Shown one piece after another: positions 33,454-42,675 of a DNA stretch of 64,000 nucleotides. This DNA is from Fibrobacter sp. GTDB lineage: Bacteria; Fibrobacterota; Fibrobacteria; Fibrobacterales; Fibrobacteraceae. Numbering within the stretch: position 1 is the stretch's first letter; each line of letters begins with the position of its first letter. The notes beneath the pieces are model-generated. The model made no database searches and was not told the DNA's origin. It saw only the letters and a list, made by a program, of their open reading frames with translations. The DNA lies in assembly GCA_024398875.1 (NCBI GenBank), contig JAKSIJ010000011.1:24044-88043 (forward strand), in the 5' to 3' direction. The position numbers were made by a program, and so were the translations under genes.

Positions 33454-34572
33454 ATGCGCAATTTCATTTTGCCTATAGCCTTGGTTTCGGCTGCCTGCGC
33501 CTTTGCCGCCGAAGTGGAAATTCATGGTTCCGTAGACATGGACTACGGTAGCTATTTTGATAGTGATTTTGACCCGAAGAATGCGGCCAATCAGGATATC
33601 GACCTTTCTGCCACGGCTTTCATGGACGAGAACGTGTCTGTGACGATTATGGCCAACACCCACAGCACCTACACGGACTCTACGGGAACTCATGGCTCGG
33701 AAACTCACCGTCACGACTTTGCTCGCAGCACCGCTTTTGGTGACGAGGAAGGCCGTTGGACGGAATTCAACTTTGATGGTGTGCAGCTCCGCTGGGATGT
33801 GACTCATGCGGTAGGCATCATCTTTGGCGATTTGACTTATAGTGCAGGTTCCTTCAACTACTACTTCTGGCGCGATCCGGCCCGTTATGCGGTGATTGTT
33901 CGTGAAGAAAGTCTTCGCGGTATTGGTGCTGAATTTGGAAACGACAAGTATGGCAAGGGCCGCGTTTACATGGGCGCCTCCGACAATACGCTCCACACTA
34001 TGGCTGTTTATGGCAGCTATGCAGTACCTCTCCTGAATAGAAATGATGAACACTTGGTGCTGACTCCCAGCGTGGACTGGATGTTCGGTGATGAGATTGG
34101 CCGTGGCTACACCTACGTTCTCGGTACGGAAGTGGACTACTCCAAGAGTTACGAGAAGTTGAATTGGGGCATCTATGCCGTGTGGGGCCTCCACCCTTAT
34201 AAGGGCAAGGGAGTTCACTCCTTCTTGGTGGAACCTAGCTTTAACTACTCCATCTTCAATTTGGGTATGAGCTATTTCTATGCCATTACCGATGAAGACT
34301 ATGCTGCTGCTGATCAGATTTTCACCGACGACCAGAAGATGTTCTCTGTGGAGCCCAGCTTCAATCTCCACAAAAAACTGACTCTCGGCGTGAGCTATGA
34401 ATATCACGACCCGGATGACGAAGTCCATGGGGATGACTACCACTTCCTGGGCATGAACTTCTATGTCTATCCCACCATGCGTACGGAAGTAGTGTTTTGG
34501 TACGGCTACAACTTTAGCGATAACATCGATACCGATTTTGCAATGGGTATCAGCGGCAGGGCGGATTTCTAA
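33454..34572 (+). CDS. Outer-membrane beta-barrel, porin-like
   Basis: This 372-residue protein has a signal peptide (MRNFILPIALVSAACAFAA) and a strong GGAAGGA site. The body alternates polar and hydrophobic residues with many Tyr, Phe and Trp (for example FNYYFWRDPARYAVIV and TEVVFWYGYNFSDNID) and ends with ISGRADF, a terminal Phe expected for Bam-inserted barrels. It resembles DcaP- or phosphate-selective-porin-type barrels only loosely. Probably a 16- to 18-strand channel. Transcribed divergently from the LolA operon. Confidence 0.75.
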   Translation: MRNFILPIALVSAACAFAAEVEIHGSVDMDYGSYFDSDFDPKNAANQDIDLSATAFMDENVSVTIMANTHSTYTDSTGTHGSETHRHDFARSTAFGDEEGRWTEFNFDGVQLRWDVTHAVGIIFGDLTYSAGSFNYYFWRDPARYAVIVREESLRGIGAEFGNDKYGKGRVYMGASDNTLHTMAVYGSYAVPLLNRNDEHLVLTPSVDWMFGDEIGRGYTYVLGTEVDYSKSYEKLNWGIYAVWGLHPYKGKGVHSFLVEPSFNYSIFNLGMSYFYAITDEDYAAADQIFTDDQKMFSVEPSFNLHKKLTLGVSYEYHDPDDEVHGDDYHFLGMNFYVYPTMRTEVVFWYGYNFSDNIDTDFAMGISGRADF

Positions 34573-34586
34573 CCTAGGATTCCTCC

Positions 34587-35639
34587 GTGCGAATTCGGGC
34601 TCTTGATTCCATCCGGGGGCTTCTGCTGTTGCAGATGACTCTGGACCATTTCGGGAAGCCCATCTCCCATTATCTCTACCAGTGCTTCGGGTTCTTCAGC
34701 GCCGCTGAAGGATTCTTTTTTCTGTCGGGTTTTGTTGGCATTCTCGCGGCCACAAGCAAGGGCGTCAAGGACCCGGGACAGCATTGGATGCGGTGGCGTG
34801 CGCTAAAGACCTGGCGTTATCACATTGCGACTTTGCTTATATTGTGCTTGCTGAGTTACTGGCTATTGCCTTCCATTTTTGGAAATTTCAAAAGCATTTT
34901 CCAGAACCCTGCTGGTGGAATTCTCTGGAGTCTGCTATTGGTGCACACGCCGGAGTGGCTGGACGTGCTGCCATTGTATGTGGTGTTTTTGTTGCTTGGC
35001 TCCTTCGTGTTTCCGCTGTTTGTGAAGGCGAAAAATAAGCGGCAGATTTTTTACTTGTGGCTGCCTTCATTAGCGGTGTGGACTGTTGCGCAGTTTGGTT
35101 TACAGGGTTGGATAAATGGGCTCTTCCCGGCATGGGTGAGTCATGGAGACTTTGACCCGTACAGCTGGCAGTTCGTCTACTTTAGCGGTGCTGCGGTGGC
35201 GGCCTGGTGGAAGCGGGTTCGGGCCGAAGAGTCTGCGGGTGCGCCGTTTGCGGTGCGTTCCGTTGTGAAGTTGAGCCCACTTCTCATCCCCATCCTCATC
35301 TTCTGCTTTTTGTGGTCTCATCAGTTCATTCCGCTGGAACTGCCCTCGGAAATTTTTACCAGCAAGGTGCATGTAGGGTTCCTCCGGTTTGTGAACTTCT
35401 TTGCATTCATGCTCGGCATTTGTTACATCGTGCGGAAATGGCCGAACCTTCTGGATTTCAAGTTCACCAACGTGATGGGGCGGCATAGTTTGGACGTGTA
35501 CAGCGCGCACATCGTGCTTGTGTATTTGTGGTTTGCGGTACCAAATTCCATTCGCTACTATGTGCCTTGGAATGTGGTGGTGCCCGTTGTTGCCTGCGTG
35601 TTGCTGTGGGCTTTGGCAAAGTTGCGGGATAGAAAGTGA
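34587..35639 (+). CDS. OpgC-like polytopic membrane acyltransferase
   Basis: The start is GTG at 34587 with AGGA upstream. The 350-residue protein has about ten membrane spans. The N-terminus RALDSIRGLLLLQMTLDHFG and the segment AAEGFFFLSGFVGILAA match the OpgC family, which adds succinyl groups to osmoregulated periplasmic glucans; the Asp-His pair (LDH) is the conserved site. The C-terminal half GRHSLDVYSAHIVLVYLW also fits. No glucan biosynthetic genes are beside it, so the glycan substrate is unknown. Confidence 0.86.
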   Translation: MRIRALDSIRGLLLLQMTLDHFGKPISHYLYQCFGFFSAAEGFFFLSGFVGILAATSKGVKDPGQHWMRWRALKTWRYHIATLLILCLLSYWLLPSIFGNFKSIFQNPAGGILWSLLLVHTPEWLDVLPLYVVFLLLGSFVFPLFVKAKNKRQIFYLWLPSLAVWTVAQFGLQGWINGLFPAWVSHGDFDPYSWQFVYFSGAAVAAWWKRVRAEESAGAPFAVRSVVKLSPLLIPILIFCFLWSHQFIPLELPSEIFTSKVHVGFLRFVNFFAFMLGICYIVRKWPNLLDFKFTNVMGRHSLDVYSAHIVLVYLWFAVPNSIRYYVPWNVVVPVVACVLLWALAKLRDRK

Positions 35640-35640
35640 T

Positions 35641-36561
35641 ATGGCGAAACTCGGTTACAGTTTTCTTTTGGTGTTGACGGCGTTCATCTGGGGCTCCACT
35701 TTTGTGGCCCAGGCGGAAGGCAATTCTGCAGGTCCCTTTGTCTTCACTTGCATCCGCAATTTTATCGGGTCGGCCTTTCTGGTACTGGTTTTCAAGTTTC
35801 TGGATGTCATCCACAAGTCGGTGCGCCGGCCCGCCAATGCGGCAGAACGAAAGCATTTATGGAAGGCGGGAACGCTTTGCGGCCTAGCACTTTTCTTCGG
35901 CATGAACCTCCAGCAGTTCGGAATGTCCCTCGGAACATCGGCAGGGAAGTCGGGATTCCTTACGGCCTGCTACATCATTCTCGTGCCGGTACTCAGCATT
36001 TTTCTCGGGAAGAAAAATTCCCTTAGAATTTGGGTTTGCGTGCTATTGACGCTAGTGGGATTGTTCCTGCTTTGCGTCAAGGGAGATTTCTCGGTGGAAA
36101 TTTCCGATGGAGTGCTCCTTCTCTGCGCCTTGGCTTTTTCTGTCCAGATTCTCGTGGTGGATAGGTATGTGGGTGAGGTGGACCCGGTGCGACTTTCCTG
36201 CATTCAGTTTTTCGTCTGCGCCGTCCTCACACTCATTCCCATGCTTGCGATTGATTTGAAGTTTTCCGCGCCCGTTATTGCCCATGCGGTAGAGGTCTAT
36301 TCCCACTGGGATGCTTGGATTCCGCTACTTTATGCGGCCATTCTCTCTACGGGAGTGGCCTTCACTTTGCAGATTATTGCCCAGGATAAAATAAAGCCCA
36401 CCATAGCGTCGCTATTGATGAGCTTGGAATCCGTATTTGCGGTTCTTTCGGGCTGGGTGGTTCTTGGAGAACGGTTCACAGCCCGAGAAGCCGTTGGGTG
36501 CTGCCTAATGATGGCGGCGATTATTTTTGCACAGCTCCATTCTTCCGACAAATCATCTTGA
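35641..36561 (+). CDS. EamA/DMT-family transporter
   Basis: This 306-residue, ten-span protein starts at 35641, 1 base after the OpgC-like stop. FIWGSTFVAQ (about 16-25) and the duplicated EamA half with PTIASLLMSLESVFAVLSGW and LGERFTAREAVGCCLMMAAI are typical drug/metabolite transporter motifs. The substrate is unknown. Its last 41 bases overlap the convergent NhaC gene, so antisense interference is possible. Confidence 0.92.
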   Translation: MAKLGYSFLLVLTAFIWGSTFVAQAEGNSAGPFVFTCIRNFIGSAFLVLVFKFLDVIHKSVRRPANAAERKHLWKAGTLCGLALFFGMNLQQFGMSLGTSAGKSGFLTACYIILVPVLSIFLGKKNSLRIWVCVLLTLVGLFLLCVKGDFSVEISDGVLLLCALAFSVQILVVDRYVGEVDPVRLSCIQFFVCAVLTLIPMLAIDLKFSAPVIAHAVEVYSHWDAWIPLLYAAILSTGVAFTLQIIAQDKIKPTIASLLMSLESVFAVLSGWVVLGERFTAREAVGCCLMMAAIIFAQLHSSDKSS

Positions 36562-38056
36562 CGGCGAAAAGCCCGCCGATGATGAAGATGACGCCCACAA
36601 CCAGTGAAAGGACTGCGCTGCGGGTAAAGCCTGCAATGATGTAGCTTACAAAGCTCACGCTTGCCACAGCCAGAGCGTAGGGGAGCTGGGTATTCACGTG
36701 GTTCACATGATTACATTCGGCGCCGGCGCTAGCCATGATGGTAGTGTCTGAAATGGGGGAGATGTGGTCGCCACAAACAGCACCCGCCATACAGGCAGAG
36801 ATGGAAATAATCATCAGGTTGTAGTCGATACCGCTGAAGGCTGCCACTACAATAGGAATCAAGATGCCGAAGGTTCCCCAGGAGGTGCCGGTGGCAAAAG
36901 CCAGGAACACGGCGATGAGGAAGATGATGGCGGGCATCAGGTTCATGAAGGTGGAGGCACTGCCGGCGATAAGGCCTGCAACGAAGTCCTTGGCACCAAG
37001 GGTGTCGGTAACGCCCTTCAAACTCCAGGCCAGCACCAGAATGAGGATGGCGGGCACCATGGCCTTGAAGCCTTCAGGAAGGCATTCCAGGCATTTGCGG
37101 AGTTTAAGAACGCGACGAGTCAAGTACCAAGCGATGGTGAAGGTGAGGGCGGCAAAGCTACCCAGCACAAGGCCAACGGAAGCGTCACTGGCGCCAAAGG
37201 CATCCACGAAGCCCTTGTGGGCTTCGCCACTGCTGAAGAATCCGCCGGTATAGATAAGTCCGATAAAGCAGAAAATGATGAGGCTGATGATGGGGAAGAC
37301 AAGGTCCAGGATTCCGCCCTTACCTTCAGCGGGGGCGATGTCCTTCATCTTTTCGTCAATCATCTGTTCTGCGTTTTCAAACTTCTTCATGGGGCCAAAA
37401 TCCACCTTCATCAAAACGATGGCGAAGAGGGCCACGATGGTGAGGAGTGCGTAGAAGTTGTAGGGAATGGCCTTCACAAAGAGTCCCAGTCCGTCTTCGC
37501 CATCTACAAAGCCCGTCACCGCCGCCGCCCAGGAACTGATGGGGGCGATAATGCAGATAGGGGCGGCGGTAGAGTCGATGAGGTAAGAGAGCTTTTCATG
37601 GCTCACCTTGAACTTGTCGGTGACCGGGCGCATCACACTACCTACGGTGAGGCAGTTGAAGTAGTCGTCCACAAAGATGAGAATGCCAAGGCAGATGGTT
37701 GCAACCTGGGCCCCAACCTTAGATTTGATGTGGGTCTTGGCCCAGTTACCGAAAGCGGCGGATCCGCCGGACTTGTTCATCAGGGCGACCATGGTGCCTA
37801 GGATGACCAGGAAGAAAAGAATACCGACGTTCCAGGGGTCGCTGACCTGCTTAATCATGCCGTCTTTGAATACGGCGTCCAAGAAGGCGGGGAAACTTCC
37901 CTGGCTGATAAACAGGGCTCCCATGACAACACCGCAGAACAAGGAGGAATAGGCTTCCTTAGTAATGAGGGCGAGGAGGATTGCCACAATGGGTGGTACC
38001 AGTGCCCAGAATGTGCCGTGGGCGAAAATCCAAGTTTCTACAACTTGCTGTTCCAT
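36521..38056 (-). CDS. NhaC-family Na+/H+ antiporter
   Basis: This 511-residue protein has about twelve spans. The segments FVDDYFNCLTVGSVMRPVTD, DSTAAPICIIAPISSWAAA and GTSWGTFGILIPIV (polar intramembrane site) are characteristic of the NhaC/YuiF superfamily, including Na+/H+ and malate-Na+/lactate antiporters; the substrate cannot be settled by eye. It overlaps the EamA gene tail-to-tail. No ribosome site of note. A terminator-like feature is absent downstream. Confidence 0.9.
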   Translation of the reverse strand: MEQQVVETWIFAHGTFWALVPPIVAILLALITKEAYSSLFCGVVMGALFISQGSFPAFLDAVFKDGMIKQVSDPWNVGILFFLVILGTMVALMNKSGGSAAFGNWAKTHIKSKVGAQVATICLGILIFVDDYFNCLTVGSVMRPVTDKFKVSHEKLSYLIDSTAAPICIIAPISSWAAAVTGFVDGEDGLGLFVKAIPYNFYALLTIVALFAIVLMKVDFGPMKKFENAEQMIDEKMKDIAPAEGKGGILDLVFPIISLIIFCFIGLIYTGGFFSSGEAHKGFVDAFGASDASVGLVLGSFAALTFTIAWYLTRRVLKLRKCLECLPEGFKAMVPAILILVLAWSLKGVTDTLGAKDFVAGLIAGSASTFMNLMPAIIFLIAVFLAFATGTSWGTFGILIPIVVAAFSGIDYNLMIISISACMAGAVCGDHISPISDTTIMASAGAECNHVNHVNTQLPYALAVASVSFVSYIIAGFTRSAVLSLVVGVIFIIGGLFAVKMICRKNGAVQK

Positions 38057-38188
38057 CAGGACTCCTAAACTTTTGAAAAGTATGGATGTTTTAAAAGATT
38101 TTTAAAATCTAGTCAAAATAAAGCTGGCGATGTAATGTGGACCTAAAAAATGGGTTTTGGATAAGTGAAAAAAGCGGGATTGTTGCAC

Positions 38189-38214
38189 AAAAAAGCCGCG
38201 ACGGTAGTCGCGGC
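38189..38214 (-). terminator. Rho-independent terminator of mscL
   Basis: GCCGCGAC (38195-38202) pairs perfectly with GTCGCGGC (38207-38214), GGTA loop. On the minus strand six T follow. It lies 35 bases past the mscL stop. Confidence 0.95.
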
Positions 38215-38249
38215 GTAAATCTTGGTTCCTGAGTCGAGGAATCCGGCGA

Positions 38250-38696
38250 TTACTTCTTGAGAAGGTCGCGGATTTCGGTGAGGAGCTTTTCCTCAGCAGA
38301 CGGTTCAGGAGGAGCAGGAGGTTCGGCAGGAGCCGGAGCTTCTTCTTCCTTCTTGCGCATGTTCTGCATGAAGCCAAGGAACTTTTTCATGACGATGAAC
38401 ACCACGATGGCCACAATGAGGAAGTCGATGATGCCACCGATGAAGCTGCCATAAGGAATTTCAACGCCACCGAGGTTTGCGCTGAGAGCCTTGAGGCCTT
38501 CGCCAGCATCCTTGCCGCCACCGAGGGCGATAAGACCTGTAACGCAAGGCATGACGATGTCATTCACGAAAGAGGTGACGATCTTACCGAAGGCGCCGCC
38601 GATGATAACACCGATGGCCATGTCGACGATGTTGCCCTTGAATGCGAAGGCCTTGAATTCTTCGAGAAGGGATGTTGCTTTTCCTTTGATATTCAT
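38250..38696 (-). CDS. mscL: Large-conductance mechanosensitive channel MscL
   Basis: This 148-residue protein opens under membrane tension to release solutes on hypoosmotic shock. The first span ([32 protein letters not shown]) and the second ([19 protein letters not shown]) flank the periplasmic loop. A Pro/Ala/Glu linker and a C-terminal helix ([15 protein letters not shown]) follow, as in E. coli MscL. It is monocistronic, with its own terminator. Confidence 0.96.
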   Translation of the reverse strand: MNIKGKATSLLEEFKAFAFKGNIVDMAIGVIIGGAFGKIVTSFVNDIVMPCVTGLIALGGGKDAGEGLKALSANLGGVEIPYGSFIGGIIDFLIVAIVVFIVMKKFLGFMQNMRKKEEEAPAPAEPPAPPEPSAEEKLLTEIRDLLKK

Positions 38697-38789
38697 AAAG
38701 GTTCCTTATGGTTTGTTGTTTGTTTTAAGCGGTTAAAAAATAGCTTTGTCCATGGCTTTTTCAAGCCTGATTTCTAAATTGTGTGAGCT

Positions 38790-39659
38790 ATGTCATGGTT
38801 ACTTTTGGCCTTTGGTTCTGCCGTTTTCTTGGGCTTTTATGATTTGGCCAAGAAAAAATCGGTTCAGGACAATGCCGTTCGCCCGGTTTTGTTGCTTTGC
38901 AGTGCGTTTTACGCCCTTTTTATGCTTCCGTTGCTATTTACGGGGCATTGCGAATCCCTTACCTTCCACGACCACCTCTACCTTATGGGAAAAGCGGTCA
39001 TCGTGGGGGCGAGCTGGCTCTTTACCTACAACGCCATCGCCCACATGCCCCTTAGCATTTCCACCACCATTCGTGCCCTGGCTCCCCTTTTCACCATCAT
39101 GATTGCGGTTGGCTTTATGGGGGAGCGGCCCTTCCCGCTGCAGTGGTTGGGTATAGCGATTTGTATCTGCTCTTATGTGGGGCTGAGTCTTGCTGGCCGT
39201 AAGGAGATGGGACATTTCTTCAGCAACGGCTGGGTCATTTCCATGGTGCTCGGAACCATTCTTGCCTCCTGCAGCGGAATCTACGACAAATTCATTCTCC
39301 AGCGGATGAACTTCGAGCCCATGACGGTGCAGGTTTGGTTTAGCATCTATATGCTGGTGGTGCAGTTCCTCATTACCGCCTTCACCTGGTTCCCCACGCG
39401 AAAGAGCACTACGCCTTTCCAGTTCCGCTGGACATTTTTGGCCGTTGCGGCCCTTCTCATCATTGCGGATCGCTTCTACTTTTTGGCGGTTGGGAATCCA
39501 GATGCACTGATTTCTGTGATTACGGTGCTTCGCCGTTCCAGCGTGTTCATCAGCTTTGTCTTTGGAATACTAATTTTCAAGGAGCGGAAGAGCAAGATGA
39601 AGTTTCTCGCCTTGCTTGGAGTGGTGTTGGGACTTTGCCTGATATCGTTGGGAAAATAG
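38790..39659 (+). CDS. EamA-family transporter (second)
   Basis: This is a 289-residue, ten-span protein. AFGSAVFLGFYDLAKKKSV begins the first half and GASWLFTYNAIAHMPLSIST the fourth helix; VITVLRRSSVFISFVFGILI, then FKERKSKMKFLALLGVVLGL, is the second-half hallmark. It is not closely similar to the one at 35641. Substrate unknown. No strong ribosome site before the ATG. Confidence 0.9.
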   Translation: MSWLLLAFGSAVFLGFYDLAKKKSVQDNAVRPVLLLCSAFYALFMLPLLFTGHCESLTFHDHLYLMGKAVIVGASWLFTYNAIAHMPLSISTTIRALAPLFTIMIAVGFMGERPFPLQWLGIAICICSYVGLSLAGRKEMGHFFSNGWVISMVLGTILASCSGIYDKFILQRMNFEPMTVQVWFSIYMLVVQFLITAFTWFPTRKSTTPFQFRWTFLAVAALLIIADRFYFLAVGNPDALISVITVLRRSSVFISFVFGILIFKERKSKMKFLALLGVVLGLCLISLGK

Positions 39660-40051
39660 AATTATAAATTATGAAGTATGAATTATGAGATGATGAATGC
39701 TGAATGCTGAATGCAGAATGTAGAATGCTTAATGCAGAATGATGAATTATGAGAGTCTTCAGAAACGTCATTGCGAGCGTAGCGCGGCAATCCAGGCATG
39801 ATTAATTATGAGTTATGAATTATGAGTTATGAATTATGAGATATGAGGTATGAGATGCTTCAGAAACGTCATTGCGAGCGTAGCGCGGCAATCCAGACAT
39901 GATTAATTATGAATTATGAGTTATGAGTTATGAGATATGAGATGTTTCGGGCGGTGGATTCTCTTGAAATAATTTTGCATTATGAATTGTGTTTTTTGAC
40001 GAGACGAGTGCGAAGCACTAATTTTGAATTTTGAATTATAAATTTTGAATT
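39660..40051. repeat. Repeat array: mosaic AT repeats and a duplicated REP-like unit
   Basis: This 392-base gap is entirely repetitive. A 101-bp direct tandem duplication starts with CTTCAGAAACGTCATTGCG at 39757 and again at 39858; each copy holds a REP-like unit (CGTCATTGCGAGCGTAGCGC) followed by iterated GAATTATGA words. Words GAATGCTGAATGCAG (39695-39715), TATGAATTATGAG and a short palindrome AGTGCGAAGCACT (40008-40020) also occur. The coaE start codon lies inside the last AATTATGAA unit. No reading frame of interest. Confidence 0.85.
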
Positions 40052-40621
40052 ATGAAAATAGGTGTGGCTGGTTTGATAGGTTCTGGCAAATCTCTGGTAG
40101 GGAAAACTCTACGAGGGCAGGGCCTTCCTGTGCTGGATGTGGACGCCAAGGTTCACGAACTGTACGCCAGTTGCGAGGAACTCCGGCAGAAAATCTCCCA
40201 AGCATTTGGCCCGGAGAGCCTCACTCCCGAGGGTGTGAACCGCCCGCTTTTGGCAAACTTGATTTTTTCGAATCCTGCCGCCCGCGAACAGCTGGAGCAA
40301 ATCGTCTATCCCTATCTGACGGAAACCGTCACCGCATTTTTGAAGGAACCGGGCCTGCGGTTTGTGGAAGCCTCCTTCTTCGCAAAAATTCCAGAAGTGA
40401 CCGCACTGCTGGATGAACTCTGGATTGTGGAATCGCCAGAGGAAGCTCGACTGCAGCGGCTGGTGGAACACCGCGGCCTTACCGCAGAAGAGGCGACCCG
40501 TCGTATAGCGTCCCAGCGCGAGACCCCATTCCCGACCGGTCTCTCTACCCGCATCATCAAAAACGAAGGCTCCCGAGAAGCCTTCGTAAATCAAATCCTC
40601 GATTTTTGTAAGACGCTTTAA
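40052..40621 (+). CDS. coaE: Dephospho-CoA kinase
   Basis: This 189-residue kinase does the last step of coenzyme A synthesis. It has the P-loop GLIGSGKSLVG (8-18), the VLDVDAKVHELY switch, LEQIVYPYLTE, the LID segment VEHRGLTAEEATRRIASQ and a final LDFCKTL. The ATG lies within intergenic repeat DNA (AATTATGAA) and has no ribosome site, so initiation may be weak or use a different leader. Confidence 0.91.
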   Translation: MKIGVAGLIGSGKSLVGKTLRGQGLPVLDVDAKVHELYASCEELRQKISQAFGPESLTPEGVNRPLLANLIFSNPAAREQLEQIVYPYLTETVTAFLKEPGLRFVEASFFAKIPEVTALLDELWIVESPEEARLQRLVEHRGLTAEEATRRIASQRETPFPTGLSTRIIKNEGSREAFVNQILDFCKTL

Positions 40622-40686
40622 TTTCCGCGCTCTCAATAATTCCCGCGCTATCTATAACCGCACCTTTAAATGAAATGCAAAAAATA

Positions 40687-40712
40687 AGGACCAGCCTCGC
40701 GGCCGGTCCTTA
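40687..40712 (-). terminator. Terminator after the barrel gene at 40735
   Basis: AAGGACC and GGTCCTT with inner GCC/GGC pairs form a long stem with TCGC loop. On the minus strand ATTTTTT follows. It may also act on coaE. Confidence 0.88.
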
Positions 40713-40734
40713 AAAAGCGTTTCTCAATCAGCTA

Positions 40735-41526
40735 TTAGAAGTTGATGTCGAGAGCTGCATTCACAGCCATCCAATCACCACCCATGGATTCTTCTTCGTC
40801 AGCAAAGGTCATCACGAAGTTGGCCTTCACAGTGAACATGGGGTTGATGTCGTAGCCAGCACCAATCCAAACGGTGATGGCATTGTCGCCAGAACCATAT
40901 TCGGCAGTGGCAGGACCCATATCATCTTCAACATCGCTCAAGCGAACGTCGAATTCGGCACCAATCCAAGGGGTAAGAGGAATGGAGGGGAGAGTGTAAT
41001 CCAATTCAGCCAAAATGGTGAGGCCGAGACCTTCAGTTCTGTTTTCGTCTTCAAACTTGTAGCTAACGCCAGCTTCGCTACCGAGAGCGAGGCCCGGCAT
41101 GAATTCCATGCTGAACTGGATTGCGGCATAGAGTCCGAACGGATCGTATTTGCCAACAGCGTCTTCAGAGTTCAGCGGAACGTTCACGTCCAAGGCAGCG
41201 CCCAACATAGGCATGAACCAGTAACGGGCACCAACAGTCAGAGCCTTGAAACCATCGGTATCGCAACCCGGATCATCATCGTCGTCGCATTCATCCCATT
41301 CGTTCCAGAGCTGGTAGCCGATACCCTGCAAGGACAATTCCAAGTTGGGAATCACAACGTATTCGCCAGCAACTTTAAGGTCCATGCTAGACCAGTCGTC
41401 ATGCCAACCATATTCGGCGCCAACTTCCACCTGGCCATGGCCAGCTTCGCCAACAGGGAAGTAGTTGTAGGTTGCGAAAGAAGCTGTTGCGGCAACTGCA
41501 GCAGCGAGAGCAATCTTCTTGATCAT
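40735..41526 (-). CDS. Small outer-membrane beta-barrel protein
   Basis: This 263-residue protein has a signal peptide (MIKKIALAAAVAATASFA) and about ten amphipathic strands such as LKVAGEYVVIPNLELSLQGI and FGLYAAIQFSMEFMPGLAL. It ends ALDINF, a Phe-terminal barrel signature. An acidic loop near residue 80 (CDDDDDPGCD) may bind Ca2+. It resembles OmpW/OmpA-type barrels in size; the family is unknown. Preceded by a GGAG site. Confidence 0.75.
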   Translation of the reverse strand: MIKKIALAAAVAATASFATYNYFPVGEAGHGQVEVGAEYGWHDDWSSMDLKVAGEYVVIPNLELSLQGIGYQLWNEWDECDDDDDPGCDTDGFKALTVGARYWFMPMLGAALDVNVPLNSEDAVGKYDPFGLYAAIQFSMEFMPGLALGSEAGVSYKFEDENRTEGLGLTILAELDYTLPSIPLTPWIGAEFDVRLSDVEDDMGPATAEYGSGDNAITVWIGAGYDINPMFTVKANFVMTFADEEESMGGDWMAVNAALDINF

Positions 41527-41701
41527 AATGATCTCCTTTTGTAATTAAATGTTTGCGTCAAAGATAGCATATTCAAAAGCAAAGTCAAAGCCAATTGTCA
41601 GAAAATGTTCAAATATTGGGGATTGTTTGTGGAAATTGTGATTTATGTCAAATTTTGAGGTCTGATTTTCTTATATTGATAGAAAAAAGTTTGGAGCTTT
41701 T

Positions 41702-42631
41702 ATGCGTTGCTTGGTGACTGGTGGTGCTGGCTTTTTAGGGAGCCATTTGTGCGAGAGACTGTTAAAAGATGGCCATGAGGTCATCTGTCTGGACAATTAT
41801 TTTACGGGTCGGATGGCCAATGTGGCTCACCTTCGCGATAACAAGAGTTTTGAACTCATCCGCCATGATGTGACGGAACCCATTTTATTGGAAGTTGACC
41901 GGATCTTCAATCTAGCTTGCCCGGCGAGCCCCATTCATTACCAATTCAACCCCGTAAAGACCATCAAGACCAGCGTCATGGGCGCCATCAATATGCTTGG
42001 AATGGCAAAACGGGTTCATGCCCGCATTTTGCAGGCCAGTACCAGCGAAGTCTATGGCGACCCCGCCGTTCATCCGCAAACGGAAGATTACTGGGGAAAT
42101 GTGAACCCTATTGGAATCCGCAGCTGCTACGATGAAGGCAAGCGTGTGGCAGAGACGTTGTTTATGGACTATCACCGCCAGAACAATGTGGATATCCGCA
42201 TCGTCCGCATTTTCAATACCTACGGGCCTCGCATGCTTCCCAACGATGGCCGCGTGGTTAGCAACTTTATTGTGCAGGCACTCAAGGGCGAAGACATCAC
42301 CATCTATGGCGATGGAACCCAGACCCGCAGTTTCTGCTATGTGGACGACCTCATCGAGGGCTTTGTCCGCATGATGAATCAGGAAAAAATCATCGGCCCG
42401 GTGAACATCGGAAATCCGGGCGAGTTTACCATGCTGGAACTGGCCAAGGAGGTCCTAGACTTGACAGGTTCCAAGAGCAAGATTGTCTACAAACCGCTGC
42501 CTGGTGACGATCCGAAAATGCGCAGGCCCAACATTGATTTGGCAAAGAGCGCTCTCGGCTGGGAACCCACAATCCCGTTGCGGGAAGGCCTCAAAAAGAC
42601 AATCGCCTATTTTAGCGATACGCTAACATAA
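41702..42631 (+). CDS. UDP-glucuronate decarboxylase (UDP-xylose synthase)
   Basis: This is a 309-residue SDR enzyme. [14 protein letters not shown] (7-20) binds [11 protein letters not shown] (114-121) carries the catalytic Thr/Glu, and YDEGKR (143-148) holds the Tyr143/Lys147 pair. The [15 protein letters not shown] and [15 protein letters not shown] segments are diagnostic of UXS, which makes UDP-xylose from UDP-glucuronate. It implies xylose-containing cell-surface glycans. There is no glycan cluster nearby. A GGAG site precedes the start. Confidence 0.92.
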   Translation: MRCLVTGGAGFLGSHLCERLLKDGHEVICLDNYFTGRMANVAHLRDNKSFELIRHDVTEPILLEVDRIFNLACPASPIHYQFNPVKTIKTSVMGAINMLGMAKRVHARILQASTSEVYGDPAVHPQTEDYWGNVNPIGIRSCYDEGKRVAETLFMDYHRQNNVDIRIVRIFNTYGPRMLPNDGRVVSNFIVQALKGEDITIYGDGTQTRSFCYVDDLIEGFVRMMNQEKIIGPVNIGNPGEFTMLELAKEVLDLTGSKSKIVYKPLPGDDPKMRRPNIDLAKSALGWEPTIPLREGLKKTIAYFSDTLT

Positions 42632-42675
42632 TAGTCAAAACTCATATTGGGTGGAATTTTATAAAGGGATAAAAA

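Noticed and set aside
32701..34443. Extended reading of the LolA-like gene to 34443
   Set aside because: The added residues are antisense to the porin-like gene; the ATG at 33339 with GGAG and a signal peptide is the better start.
39660..40051. CRISPR-like appearance of the repeat array
   Set aside because: The repeats are irregular AT mosaics and REP-like units with no constant repeat/spacer spacing and no cas genes in the window.
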